From Gonatopus flavifemur (Eukaryota > Arthropoda > Insecta > Hymenoptera > Dryinidae), in assembly GCA_018340375.1 (NCBI GenBank), contig JAFFJZ010000001.1, positions 43,020,001 to 43,084,000 on the forward strand: 64,000 bases of DNA. Direction: 5' to 3'. The notes beneath the pieces are model-generated. The model searched no databases. It saw nothing but the letters and a program-made list of their open reading frames with translations, and was not told where the DNA came from. Positions 32,986-45,205 of the stretch are shown here, piece after piece (the stretch's first letter is position 1; each line of letters begins with the position of its first letter). A program made the position numbers and the translations under genes.

Positions 32986-33667
32986 TAGAATATCTCAACG
33001 AATTCATCCAAAATAGTCTCATTCGCACCTCCTTTACACATTCACAGAATGATCTTGGCATATTTGAGAAGTTCTTGTGCTACTTGGGCAGGTTGTATGC
33101 TCTAACTTTTGCCAAGAATAGCCCTGACTTCTCAAACGAGTTTAGCTCAATACTTTGATATGATCCTGAAACACAGAATCTTTTTCCAACATCATAAAAT
33201 TGATTTTATTGAACACAAGATTCCCTGAAGTATTCTCATTCCTCAGTTGCCCCACGTATTTTCGTTTGTTGTCATTGACCTTTCGTTGTGCATTGCAATC
33301 GACTAAATACAGCTTTTTGAATGATCAAAGATGTACTATTGTTCTTGAATTTGATCCCTGTTCTGTTTTTAAATCGTACCTCTTCGCTCCTCTGAACAAA
33401 AAATCAGATTTTCGAGAACCTCTTGTTTCCTTTGGACCCCCGTGGGGTAATTGAGGGTTATGGAACACCATACAATTTCATGACTCGTCACAGGAATTAT
33501 ACACAGACATTTTCTAATCGATATAGCCCCTTCAGGATATGTATACAAAGTTCCTCTAAATTTACAGTACGAAAATTAGAGACAAAAAATAACATTTACC
33601 AATGAATTGGAGACAATTGGATAATATTTGCATCGAATACAAAATATCCTAGTGAAAATGAAGCAAA

Positions 33668-33703
33668 TATTGGAACGGTTTGACGCTTCACTCGTTCCAA
33701 TAC
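33668..33703. repeat. Small hairpin
   Basis: TATTGGAACG and CGTTCCAATA pair perfectly around a 14-base loop. Confidence 0.6.
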
Positions 33704-33896
33704 TCGCTTTCTCTGACCACCGATTTTCATGAGGGTAGCGTGTACATTTTGAAGTTTCCATACTGAAGCAGTATCGTTATTTTGTCAACGTGGATTTCGA
33801 TCATTTCCAGAGAAGAAATGTTTCCATCCACAAAATTCACCACAAAGTGCTGATCTCGCTGGTTCAGACAAGTATCTTTCGAATAAATAACTGTAG

Positions 33897-34290
33897 ATAC
33901 TTTTGTGGAAGAATGAAGAGTAAGCGCAAAAATCGCCTGTTTTTCCAAGTCCACGAGTTTCAGGTTGGAATGCATTCTGAAAAATACCCTATGTCGATCA
34001 TTTGCGAGGGAATACCATTTCCCGGTGAGCACAACAATGGTTTTAGAGATATAAAAATCAACAGAATCGATAGATTTTCGACAGAACCGATTCTTTTCTA
34101 TAGAAAACTTATAGATTTTCATATAATTTTGATCGAAAATTGATACCACTTCACTTCCAAAACCAGTGTTATGCTCACCGGAAAATGGTATCCCCTCGCT
34201 AATGATTAACATAGAAAAACTATGAAACTCGCGGTTGCAAAGAATAGGCAGAAAAATAATCTTTTTTGCGGTGACTCTTTACCATGAGGT
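33897..34290. mobile_element. Foldback element of about 390 bp
   Basis: The arms pair over about 150 bases, from GGAAGAATGAAGAGTAAGCGC at the left to GCGGTGACTCTTTACCATGA at the right, with an inner match GGGAATACCATTTCCCGGTGAGC / GCTCACCGGAAAATGGTATCC. Long frames on both strands (161 codons minus, 117 plus) arise inside this palindrome and are not taken as genes. A half copy lies at 36,055-36,262. Confidence 0.75.
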
Positions 34291-35450
34291 ATCCAAAAAC
34301 AATTTGTTATTCGTGATAGGAATTTGAACAATTGAAAATTTTCAAATCAAACTTCTATTATGTGTGGTAGAAGCAATTGTTAATCATGTGAATGAATAAT
34401 TGATCCACATTTAGATCACATGCGGAAGGAATTTCAGTTACAAAAATATACGTCAATATGTAATGCAATATAGTTAATATAGAGAATATTCGTCCTCCGA
34501 TCAAATATTTGGAAACTTTTAGTCCTACAGTTGAAAAACAACGTAAGTGGATCTTCCAGGTCGCAAGTACATCGGCTACTCCAATGACTGCCCACATGAA
34601 CAAATTTTCAAAATCGTATATAATTTGTATATAATTTAATCTAATCTGTATAGAAGTTATAATATGATTATACCTACTATAATTGGATATGATTTTTTAC
34701 ATTTTCTCAAATGAGCGACGAGGATACTCATGTGCCATCCACTTGATTGATTCAGATCAGCTCTGAAACTAACCATTCTTCAGCGTTTCTTGGAAGAAAC
34801 AGCGTCTTTCTTGTTCTTGTCTCAGGAATTCACGCTTGATAATGATAGACGATCTTCAAATGATCGATTCTTTGTTATAGAATTTTTATTGAATTGTAAT
34901 CAAAATTATATGAGAATCAATAAAAACTTAATAAATTTTTTATAGAAGAAAATAGATTCTGTCAAGATCGCCCTTCTCTAACGCTTGAGAATGCCATAAT
35001 ATTCTCTGGAACACCCTAATAATATTTTCTCAAGTCTTGGAAAAAAATGTAGATTTTGTTGAATGTAAAATGAATGAAGGCGAAAAATAAGAGTCACGAC
35101 CCGGAACACAAATATTTAGTTGCAAACTGTCAAAGATTAATGTCTTTTCTATTCAGAAGTATTTTCAACGACTGTCTTTTCAACTTGTTCAAAGCTAGGA
35201 ACGTGAGTGTGCTATGTAAAAGTATTCTATGTAAAATAAAAAGAGGAAAAAAGTGAAAAAAAGAGACTGAATTCTTTTTGTATGGTAAAAGTTAGAAATA
35301 CCTAGTGTTTACGTTTTCATAGCTGAAAAGTTCTAGGTATCGTAGTGATACAATTTTGTATGCTTCCCTCCACAACTAACAATGGAAATTCGAGATAAAA
35401 AAAGGGGTTCATATTCAAAATATAGTTTTTTCAATGTTCTGCATTGATTC
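34291..35450 (+). other. Intron sequence, nothing firm
   Basis: TATATAATTTGTATATAATTT-type words around 34,615-34,640 recur at 25,480, 36,300 and 36,550 and may be a low-complexity repeat. Nothing else was recognised. Confidence 0.4.
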
Positions 35451-35454
35451 TCAC

Positions 35455-35628
35455 TTGATACCATTGATGAATGGGACTTCGAGAACCGTGACTGTTCTTT
35501 TCATGCAAAATATTTCTAGATCTCATATATTCTTATACAATATTATTGAAAATTCGATCCATTTTTCTGTAAAAAAAAAGAACGGCTACTGTTCTCGAAG
35601 TTCTGTCCCTGAATTATTGGATCAATAC
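35455..35628. repeat. Inverted-repeat element of about 170 bp
   Basis: GGGACTTCGAGAACCGTGAC and AAAAGAACGGCTACTGTTCTCGAAG form arms of about 30 bases around 80 AT-rich bases. Weaker pairing extends outward (TTGATACCATTGATGAATG against its mirror). Confidence 0.6.
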
Positions 35629-35704
35629 TAATATCGATCTCGGATAAATTCATTATCGTTGATGTAATCTATCTATTTTAGAAATACAAACTGAGCTGTA
35701 ATGA

Positions 35705-36054
35705 CCCTTGTAAAAATGATTCATATATGGCCCATATATAAACTGTATTTGATTCATATATGGACTTGGTACGAATCATATATGGTCATATATGAATCAT
35801 ATGTAATTCATATATGTGGCATATATGACCATATAAAACTCATATACGATTGTTCAACCCATATGAGGACCAAACATGACCCATATATAGGGAACATAAC
35901 GCCATATATGAAATGTATATGGCCCATATATGAATGTCTGAAATCATATATGGCCCATATATGAATTATATAGGGGTCATATATGAATCTGTGAAATCAT
36001 ATATGTACCATGTGTGGTCATATATGCCGCATATATGATTCATTTTTACAAGGG
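35705..36054. mobile_element. 350-bp MITE with ATATATGG-type interior, copy 2
   Basis: Same length and termini (CCCTTGTAAAAAT / ATTTTTACAAGGG) as 4,647-4,996, with about 13 differences. TGA directly flanks both ends and may be a 3-bp target duplication, but the other copy does not support this. It lies directly against half of the 33.9-kb foldback family. Confidence 0.85.
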
Positions 36055-36262
36055 TGATAGGTCCTCTATAGGGAAGAATCCAATTTGTCAAGAATCTATC
36101 GATTCCGTCGATTCCTTCATCTCCAGAATCAATGTTATGCTCACCGGGAAATGGTATTCCCTTGTAAATGATCGACATGAGGTATTTTTCAGAATGCAAT
36201 TCAACCCGAAACTCGTGGTCCCAAAAAAAAGCGGATTTTGCGGTCACTCTTTTCCACAATTA
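36055..36262. repeat. Half copy of the 33.9-kb foldback
   Basis: GTTATGCTCACCGGGAAATGG, TATTCCCTTGTAAATGATCG and GCGGTCACTCTTTTCCAC match the arms of 33,897-34,290. The other arm is not found on the far side of the adjacent 350-bp MITE. Confidence 0.7.
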
Positions 36263-36650
36263 TATATCATCAATACATAATATATAATTTCAAAGTTTTA
36301 TATAATCCTATCATAATACTATACAAATTATATATAATTCCCAACATTCTTCCACTCAGATGCTGTATTTTACTCTTCGCGGTTTTGAAATTGATGAGTG
36401 ACTGAATATCCTGTGATCATATCCGTCTGCTAGATGGAGAGAACACTGAACACTTCGGCACAAGTCATAAATAGAGATAAAGATCTCAATCTGAAGTGTC
36501 TACAGTGTTATGCAGAGTTGAACTCACCCATTTGGGAAAACTTTCGAAATCGTATATAATTTATATATATAAGGGAATATTGTTTGTGTATATGAATTAT
36601 ACACAATTTTCAAATTACCTCCAAATGGGCAGCTTTGAAGTCGTTGATTA

Positions 36651-36900
36651 GGGTGGTTCTTATTTTATGTATAAAAAGTTTTTCCTGATTTTGTTGTTGT
36701 CAACAAACAAGTTTTCTCTACGGCTGATCCTTTAATTTTGTTGTACATCATGAAGGAGTGCTACAATATTTTTTACGTAATTTTCAAAAGAGATTTGGGA
36801 ATCGTTCACGGCGTTTTGAAACGCCAGTTCAAGAACAAAACGCCTGTTTTGACAAAAAAAAATCAGAAAACACTTTTTCTATATAAAATAAGAACAACCC
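36651..36900. mobile_element. GGGTGGTTCTTATTT-terminal MITE, 250 bp, TA duplication
   Basis: The ends GGGTGGTTCTTATTTTATGT and ATAAAATAAGAACAACCC are inverted over more than 30 bases, continuing AAAAGTTTTTCCTGATTTTG and its mirror. TA flanks both ends (36,649-36,650 and 36,901-36,902), so Tc1/mariner-type mobilisation is inferred. A perfect GGCGTTTTGAAACGCC palindrome lies in the interior. Confidence 0.8.
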
Positions 36901-37202
36901 TATTGTTGATATTTTCATTTTTGGTATCTGAGATCTGAAATAATATCAAAACTTCGGCCTAAAGCACGAAGATGATCATCCATATAAATATATAATGAAT
37001 TTAAAAACAGTTCAGAAACTTTCTGAATATTTGGGTTGAATAATTTCGAGTTATCTTAGTAATTGTTCTCTCCATTACATTTCCGTAAGTTTTTGATTCA
37101 TGAGATAGCGTGAGCTCTTAATTGAGTTGATAAGTAAGGTGATGGATGCTCGGTACATTAATCCGTGAGAAAACAATAATGCAAACTTGGTTACGGAAAT
37201 AA

Positions 37203-37487
37203 CACAGGTCAACAAAAAAGAATTTTTTCTCTGTTGTCCGAAGTTTGATAATTGATTCGGAGTGCTTTTGGTGCGTTGAATTTGAAACGAATATCAGATT
37301 TCTTTGATCAGCTCACTCCCTGTTATACAGAATTTTCAAATTTAATCTATATAATTTATGGATTTTATACATAAAAAGTTATAAAAAACGAACTGATTCA
37401 GCAAATCTAACGTTTTCATATTCAGTACCCTAAACTACTCCGAATCAGTTCTCAAACCTCAGCCACCAAAATGGCTGTTGACCAGTG
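37203..37487. mobile_element. CACAGGTCAACA-terminal element, copy 2
   Basis: The ends CACAGGTCAACAAAAAAG and AAAATGGCTGTTGACCAGTG match the 21.9-kb copy. It is about 70 bases longer in the middle (GATTCAGCAAATCTAACG region). The right flank is TA, the left AA. Confidence 0.7.
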
Positions 37488-37489
37488 TA

Positions 37490-40400
37490 ATGATTCTAAA
37501 AGAAATATTCACTGCCACCACAAAAATTTCAACAAATATTGACATTCATAAAATTATCAGCGAAATTGGAGAACTTTTGAACTATTGTTAGGACTTCATC
37601 GAAGTGTGAATCCCTGTATTGAATTTTCATACAGGGATTCCCAGCAAATAGCCAAACTTCCTTCAAGGATTGATATTTTGTTCAAGTAGAGCTCTCATCT
37701 TGGTATTATTTGGACAGAATGAGTTATTAATTCATTGATTCCAAGTCTATTTTTCCATCGAATGCTCACGTTGAGTTACGTCACGTTTGGCTAATATAGG
37801 AACCTTCTTATGTGGAATTATTCGCCCTCGGCGATGATAAATTCACATACACTTCTCAACTAAAGTAATGTGATGAATTACTCCAAGCAGCACGCAGCGA
37901 AGTGAATATACTGTAAGAAGTCTGATTGAATGTGACCGTATTTGAATATTTTTTGGCAGAAAATTTCACATTTATTTTGTCGAGTCAACGCTCATTGTAA
38001 TATTCATAAATTTCATCAATTCGCATACTCGATTATTCAAAAATGTGAGATATGTATGTCTTAAAATACATATTATTAGTCAACGAAAATAATATTTATT
38101 AACATTATTATCTATCATTCGGGACGACTAAGACATCTTATATTTCCACAGCTTTTATAGTGATTCATTAAGAGAAACTCAATCAGAAACATATTAAAAC
38201 TTCCATAAATGGTACATTGAAAACCTGATTCGAACCAAATAAGTTTACTCTCATGTAGGGTATCAAAGAACTTTATCATATCCTTACGAAATATTGGTTG
38301 GACCTGATGATAATTTCTAGTCAGAGTTATGTTTAGGAAAAGTCGGAATTTGCACTCAACGACCCGCTCCTTCAAAGTTTCACATACAAGCAAAGTTCAT
38401 CTTGTATATCGCCTTTAAAACATATACATAATGTGCATATGGGGTTTTATTAGTAGAATGCACTCAGTGGAATGAGCTGAGTCATCAAATATTCATATCT
38501 CATCAGCGTAAAAGAGAATAGAATGACTGAAGTAAATCGTGCTGAAACTATGACTCTATCAATTAATATAGTTTCAACGAATGCTAAAACGACCAACAAA
38601 TCATGAGACACATGAAGAAAGATTTAGAATTGAATTCACTATGGTGCTTTGTAGCCGAGGAACAGATTGAACCCACAACGAAATTTACTATGACAGGACA
38701 GTAGAAGTCTGATCAGATTTACAATATTTTACAATGTTCCTCTAATTCCATAGTAAATTACACTGTCAATTTCTCTTCGTGCACTATTTGATGATTTTTC
38801 CGATGAGAAAACTTGAAAATCTGTAGTTTAGCAACTCTGCTCCCAGTCCAATTCGCCATTATATGCAAAACTGATGAATTGATTGATTTCCCGTGAGAGG
38901 AAACATAATGTATATTATGGAATACAGTCAAAGAAATTGTTCTGACGATAATACAAACGAGGCATAATAATCGTTTATCTAACATGTAATGATAAAAGAA
39001 TGTATCACAGCTCTCGATGATCGGAACTATTCAGCAAAAACAAAAGGAATGACTTTACGATAAATAGCATCCCTCTTGGGAGCAATCATCGTACAATATT
39101 TCATGGGCAAAAAATGTTTTCCACCGTTTCGCTTCGTCATGATTCGATCAGTTATCGAAATTCTTCCTTTGTTTCATCCTTTTGTGGATATGAAATTCCA
39201 GTTGAAATTTGATTGTTTAGAACCAACCACGTACCAACAGATAAAATTTCACCCTCTTCCTATGCAGGTTTTGTCGATTTCAATTACAGTCTATTCACAC
39301 GATACCGTTCTAATCCACTCCATAATTATTGATGATATCATACGTATTAAAATATGTACATGAAATAATATCCCTAACATTATACGATTCACAATCAACC
39401 CACCATCGATTCCCGAATTATAATTGAAAGCGAATTAATGTATATTTTCTCTGTTTGAGAGAAAACAAGCACATTAAATTTCCTCCAACATTTTTTCATC
39501 ACGTCTAACGTTCCAGTTGAACACACATGATCCTCTTTCATGTGAAAAAAGACGAATTATTCGAAAAAGTTTCATTTCAACGGAACGCACAGCGAGTAGA
39601 GTTATGAAGTTTCGAGATTTGATTTTCAATTCACTTCATACTCGCACATATACACATGCACGGTCAAAGTACGGAGTACAGCCAGATGAAAATCCATAAA
39701 TTCGGTTTCAAAAATTCAATAAAAACTTTGTCACTGATTCCTCAAAGATTTCATGGATTTTTATGGGTGTATTCAAACTATTTGAATCTTCTCTCCCATG
39801 TGACTTTCCTCTCAGTCTCGCTATCTTCGTTCAGAACAAATGTCTGTTGATTCAACGGGATTCTCGTTGGTGCAGTGCAGTTTGGATCCACCATTGATCG
39901 AACATCTCAATGGGGTGTCCAAATAAAGTTCATTCGCTTGAATGTTTTATCGACGCATATATTCACCGCTCTGAGGAAAATCTCTTGACATAGAAAAGAT
40001 CATCATGATTGAATCCAAATGATGAATTGAAACGATTAATTGAATTCGAATTTTAGGGGAGGAGATGACGTCATGAGATTGATGTCTGAATTTTGTTACT
40101 TCGCGTCAAGAAATGATGTATTGGAGCTATATATTATTGTTTCATATATTCAATCGGTCATGTTCACAAAGTCTTACTAGTTTAAACTCCTGGTGCTGCT
40201 GGGGTTTTGGTGATTTCTCACCTGGAGATCGATTTTCTTCTTTATAATTCTTGAACTTGGAACTTGAAGAGTCGAAGAGAAAAACGATAAAAAATATCTC
40301 ACAATTTCACAATCTCAGCAGCGCATTCATGGAACTCCCATCTAGGTCTTTGCGAGAAACTCACTAAGAGCTAGCAAGAAACCTGGAAGAGCTTGGGCCA

Positions 40401-41000
40401 GTACCAATGTAACCCTTGACCGGAAAAATATAAAAAATGTTGTTGTGAATTTCCAAACATTTTGTTGAGGAATTAACTCTGAAAATATTTGGAAGATTTT
40501 TTATATAACTTTTTTTGGAAATGTTCAAAAAAATGTTTCACAAGGTGGAAATGGGAAACAAAAAATTAAGAAAACATCACAAAACGCAACTTTGAGTATT
40601 CTATGTTCTCTCATTTCTTTTATTATGTCCCGTCATTCTTCATCTCTCTTCGCATTGTTTCTCTCCTTCATTCAATACATTATCCTGCATGATGTTAATT
40701 CGTGTTCCAGAGATGGAATCCTGTTATTCCGTGGTCAACATACCATTAAAATCACATTTCTTATAATATAGCTACTTTGAACCTCGAACAACTTGTACAG
40801 CAGCAACTTTGAAAAGAGTTTATATGGAATTTTGGAAGACAAAAGAGTATGTGTATTTCACATAGCAGTACTCGCTACGTACAGGATAGGTTGAATTTCC
40901 AAAAAAACATCCTCACTATTTTTTCAGAATACAAATAACAGAATCAAGGAGATTTCCTGAGAAAATCTAAGGTCTTTTATCCAAATCTTTTAGTCATCTG
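37490..41000 (+). other. Intron sequence, largely featureless
   Basis: A hairpin AATCCCTGTAT...ATACAGGGATT lies near 37,610-37,640, and an AATTTACTATG...CATAGTAAATT pair at about 38,680-38,760. An acceptor-like CACCCTCTTCCTATGCAG ends near 39,267 with no donor or exon-like continuation. Confidence 0.4.
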
Positions 41001-41019
41001 TATCATTCCTCACACTCTC

Positions 41020-41405
41020 TTCCTCAAAATATTGCCCTTTTCTTTGTTTCATGCGTTTCCTTTCAAGAAATACACTACAATCACTCCCCCTCCATCTTGT
41101 TCTAACATCACCCATCCTCTACTCCGCACAATTCGGCTTTCATCCTATCTCCCTTTTCCATTAACTTACTTGCTACCGTGTTTACTTTGTACCTTTTCTT
41201 TTCTAACGAGGAATCTCTATTTATGTACTGTATTCCGCATCATCAACTCTTTCATTTTTGTATTTTCACCTTCACCAACAGATTTTCCTTATCTCGTGTT
41301 ATTCTCCGCATCCTCGTTTCTTCCTCTTCTTTCCTTTGAATTCAGCTTCCAAGATCTCAATTTTCGTTACATTTCTTTTGACTTCATGTTCGCTTTTTTT
41401 CTTTG

Positions 41406-41468
<63 letters not shown>

Positions 41469-41470
41469 TC
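41020..41470 (+). repeat. Pyrimidine-rich tract ending in a (CT) microsatellite
   Basis: Strong strand asymmetry toward C and T for about 450 bases, ending in 27 uninterrupted CT units at 41,409-41,462 followed by GTGTGTT. The 147-codon open frame here comes from this composition (Leu/Ser/Phe-rich with a Leu-Ser dipeptide tail) and is not a gene. Confidence 0.8.
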
Positions 41471-42059
41471 ACTGAAATATTGCTGTGAAAATCGTTTCCT
41501 TGGCTTTTATCTCCTTCTGTAAATTCTGTTCCTCGGTATTGAGAGTGAAATGAACTAACGTGAAGTTGACAATGCTTAAGACAAATCTATATTGTACCAA
41601 AGAAACAATAAAGTATAGTATGAAGTTGAACCATCCCGGCTCAGTGAAATGAAGATACAAAATCTACCATGTCTCCCCGTCGATAAACATCTTCATTTCA
41701 CACTGCATCATCAAAGACGACAACCTCACCCTAAAATCCAAAAAGAAATGTATTGAGAGAAAAATGAGATGGCTGGAATATTCGATAACACTTGACGAAT
41801 TACATCGACAGAGAAGGAATAATATATCTTCGAACAATAAAGTTTTTTCCTCATCTACCCAATAATGATTCTCTTCGCTGTTTTGAAGGAACGAAAAAGA
41901 AAAGAGCGAAGCATGCGGAGAAGAAACAATCTCTCACATCACGATTCACTTAGAAAAAAAAAAATGATTTTCAAATGTTTCGCGTAGTACAAAAATGAAG
42001 CGACTTTTCTCGGTGTTGCTCTCTTACCCTACGACAAAAGTTTTTTTTCTCATTTAAAT

Positions 42060-42509
42060 CTTCCTCGCGTAGTCTCGCCACATCGATCCTCGTTGCCATC
42101 GTTCTAGTCGTCCTGCTCTCCTTGAAGCATGTAACGACGTATACACCCGCCCACCGCCTACGCTATGGAAATCCGTGAATCTCAGTTTTCATCTTGGATT
42201 TTATATCGAATCATTCTTACGAAGAGGTGATATCATTTTTCAATCAATTGACAAACCGCATTTCTTTTCAGGAAACTAGGTATCTATCGATGGATTGATA
42301 TGTTATCTGTGGAAGATGGAGGATACGATGTGAATATTCAATTGATTTTGTCATATCATTTGACGAGGAATGAAGAAGAATCATTCCCCAATTGAACAGA
42401 GTTGCCGATAGTCAAAGGATTTCATACATGCACGCACATAGGCACACGCGAAACAAAGTCAAAGCATAATTTCTAACAAAGAGATTTCGTTTAGAACAGT
42501 AGAATATAA

Positions 42510-42560
<51 letters not shown>

Positions 42561-43300
42561 TATAGTTCCGATTCATAAAAAATTATCAAACAAAATATGG
42601 ATTTGATGAAAGATATTGTGTTGAAGTAAAATGAAGAAAATCTACTAAATCTCGCGATATTACGGATAATATGTCTTATATCACAAAGAAAAAGAGAGAA
42701 AGAAGAAAAGAAAAGGTCCCGCGCATATAGGTGATATTTTCGATGGATAGGGATTATCAATATTTACGCTCTTTCCTTAGAAGAGAGCCTTCACAAGCGA
42801 GCATCATCGGTCGTCGTTCCACCTGTTTTCTTCTCAAGAGCTATACCTCTCTGGCCTCTTCTCGAAGCTGAAGACGAGTACCAACTACACAAAGCTCCAC
42901 CTTGGAGTTAGGTTGCTCGGCTAAGTTGGCTTGGGTTGAGACTCTATATACATAGAAGAATATACAACGACGTAACGTGTATATAGAGTATAGAGGGATA
43001 TCGGTGATCGTAGTAGAGCACTCGAGAAAGGAGGGTGCTCGGAACGTGGCAGAGCTCCAAATCCTCCTACTTCTTTACATCCTCAACCACCGTCAGCCAT
43101 CCGCCCCTTCATAGTAGCTCCCAATAGAACCCAATAGTTCTCCCACCTCTTGTCGCCCAGCGGAATGGTAACCAACTATAACCTCAACAACTCCCTCCTT
43201 TTTCTTTCTCTTCGCTTCGGTATTCTCACCCTCGTACTTCTTTATCTCTCACCCTGAGTAACCAAAAGCATTTTGATTTTTCTCCATTGTCCAGATGCGA
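42060..43300. promoter_or_regulatory. GC-elevated, non-repetitive island in the intron
   Basis: Compared with the flanks, 42,060-42,180 and 42,780-43,260 are clearly richer in G+C and CpG (CTCGCGTAGTCTCGCCACATCG, CCCGCCCACCGCC, CGGAACGTGGCAG). A plausible acceptor (CATTTCTTTTCAG) ends near 42,271, followed by a phase-compatible open frame of about 40 codons with no recognisable domain. It could be an enhancer, an alternative promoter on either strand or an exon. None is proven. Confidence 0.3.
42522..42556. repeat. (TA) microsatellite
   Basis: About 17 TA units, preceded by TACATACATACA. Confidence 0.9.
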
Positions 43301-44149
43301 TATCTACGATCTCTTTCTCCTATCTGGATTCTGGTCAAACGCTCTTCTCTTACTTCTCTCGTAATGACACTCCTTGAGTACCACCAGCTTCAACGATTAT
43401 ACTACACTCGCTAACCAAGATGATCATAAATTCACTTGAGAAAATCTACAAAGAATCTTTTTTCTCGTTTCTACTCCAAAATTCGTAGTACCGTATCTGT
43501 TCGTGAAACGTATTTCTTAGAAACTCTTAGAAAACTAAGTTTGAGGGGGAGGAATGTATACTTGTGTTATTCCATTCGTTATATCAAATAATTTGAGATG
43601 AACAAAAATGAATTTCTTTCACACGAATCGACTGTAATTCGTGTTCAACTCAGTCGATATGAAATTCGTTTTACGCAAGCGTGTTCAGCTAGAATTTATT
43701 TCATACTTCTCCGAACGTTTTATCGACTTTCGCTGGACTGCGGGTTTCGGAGCCCACATGAGAAAAATTGTGTCCGAAACATATGATTAATTATGTGTCA
43801 ATTTTGAGATCAAAGAATTTTACGCAGTTTGATTATACAATGCAAGGCATGATCGAGATTTTATACTGCTTGCATGGAAACCGATTTACCGTACATATAC
43901 ATTAATCATCTGTTAATTTGAAATTTCTTGTTTTATAAGTATATTGCCATTATGATTTCATGTGGGATTCCTGAAATACTTATAGAATTTTTCCATCATC
44001 CACCCTATAAAAAATCATTACTGGCATGCCAATAGGTCGCTGATGGTTCCACAATATCAGTGGAGAACCCTGACTGGGCCTTTGAAAGACACTTGCAAAC
44101 GTGTTGACTGGGAAACGTTGACTGAAAAAATCACAACACCGAGAAAAAT

Positions 44150-44360
44150 GTATACCTGGATTTATTTGGATTGACTAAATTTTGTTTGAATCAACTGAAT
44201 TTTCATTCAAACATAAACCTACTAGAATTTTAGTTGGATCAAATGAAAAGTTTATCTCATCCAAATAAATTTTCAGTTATTTCAAATAAAATGTAATTAA
44301 ATCAAGGAAAAATCTACTGGATGTAACGAAATATCTAGTAAGTTCATATCCAAGTGAATC
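44150..44360. repeat. Palindromic-word array (TTGAATCAA / ATTTGAAT type)
   Basis: Repeated degenerate words such as TTTGAATCAACTGAATTTTC, TTGGATCAAATGAAAAG and CATCCAAATAAATTTTC occur in both orientations over about 200 bases. Possible ends are CCGAGAAAAATG at the left and CATTTTTCTGG at the right. Element status is inferred from the similar arrays elsewhere in this window. Confidence 0.45.
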
Positions 44361-44396
44361 ATTTTTCTGGTTGAACGCGTTCCAGGAATATATAAG

Positions 44397-45205
44397 GGGT
44401 CTTTCTGGTTAAGATTTAGAGAAAAAATTTTTTTTTCATAAAAAAATTGAGATATCGTTTTGAAAATTTGTAGGTATGTTTATTAAACTTTATGTATGAC
44501 AAAAAAATCTTTTTCAGATTCGAACAGATTGTTGTTGTTATACTAATTTTGAGAACAAAGAACACTAAAAAATGGAGGTGGGAATGGTTTGGGACGACCG
44601 GATGATCTGAAAAAAACAAAACAAAAATGGCAAATTATTCCTTGTTGAAGTGACCATCGCATGAACTAGGATCTTATTGATTGGTCAAAAATTGTCGGAT
44701 TTGCATCCGATCTTCTTGTTTCAAAAATCGATTCCTTCGAAAAATGGCCGCCATTTTGTTATTTTTTAATGAAAAAATATATCCTATTATAGTTCATGCG
44801 ATACACTGTAAGAAGAGCGGTGTCAGAATTAACACCGCGCGGATTCTATAAAAGTCCACTCCGGAATTTGGTATTAAAATAACTCCAACTGGTGTTAGAA
44901 TGACACCATACGGTGTCAAAATAACACCGTCAGGTGTTGAAACGACACCATTCGGGGTGGAATTTTTCTAACACCGCCAAATTTCTTACAGTGTAGGTAC
45001 TTCAACAAGGAATAATTTGCCATTTTTTTAGATCATCCGGTCACATCAAATCACTCTCACCGTCATTTTTTAGTGTTTTTTCTTTTTGATATTCAATGTT
45101 TAATAAACATATCTACAAATTTCCAAACGATATCTCGATGTTTTCTAAGAAAAAAAAATGTTTGAAGAACAAATTTTTCTTGGAACTCTCAATCAGAAAG
45201 ACCCG
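44397..45205. mobile_element. Foldback element of about 0.8 kb with a nested CACTG MITE
   Basis: GGGTCTTTCTGGTTAAGA at the left pairs with TCTCAATCAGAAAGACCC at the right. The arms continue through GAGATATCGTTTTG, TTTATTAAAC and AATGGCAAATTATTCCTTGTTG and their mirrors. Removing the 44,804-44,993 insertion restores GTTCATGCGAT...CTTCAACAAG pairing. No coding capacity. Confidence 0.8.
44804..44993. mobile_element. CACTGTAAGAA MITE with GGTGT...ACACC words, TA duplication
   Basis: The ends CACTGTAAGAA and TTCTTACAGTG are inverted and flanked by TA at 44,802-44,803 and 44,994-44,995. The foldback's other arm supplies the empty site. The interior has four copies of a hyphenated palindrome GGTGT-YANAAYNA-CACC (GGTGTCAGAATTAACACC, GGTGTTAGAATGACACC, GGTGTCAAAATAACACC, GGTGTTGAAACGACACC). 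Confidence 0.85.

Noticed and set aside
33727..34212. 161-codon minus-strand frame and an overlapping 117-codon plus-strand frame
   Set aside because: Both fall in a foldback element whose arms are mirror images. Open frames on both strands are a by-product of the palindrome, and the half copy at 36.1 kb does not preserve them as a gene.
39240..39320. Acceptor-like CACCCTCTTCCTATGCAG followed by an open frame
   Set aside because: The frame closes after 14 codons without a donor and the composition is intronic.
41032..41475. 147-codon open frame on the plus strand
   Set aside because: It lies entirely in a pyrimidine-rich tract ending in a CT microsatellite. Its composition explains the lack of stops, and no domain or splice context is visible.
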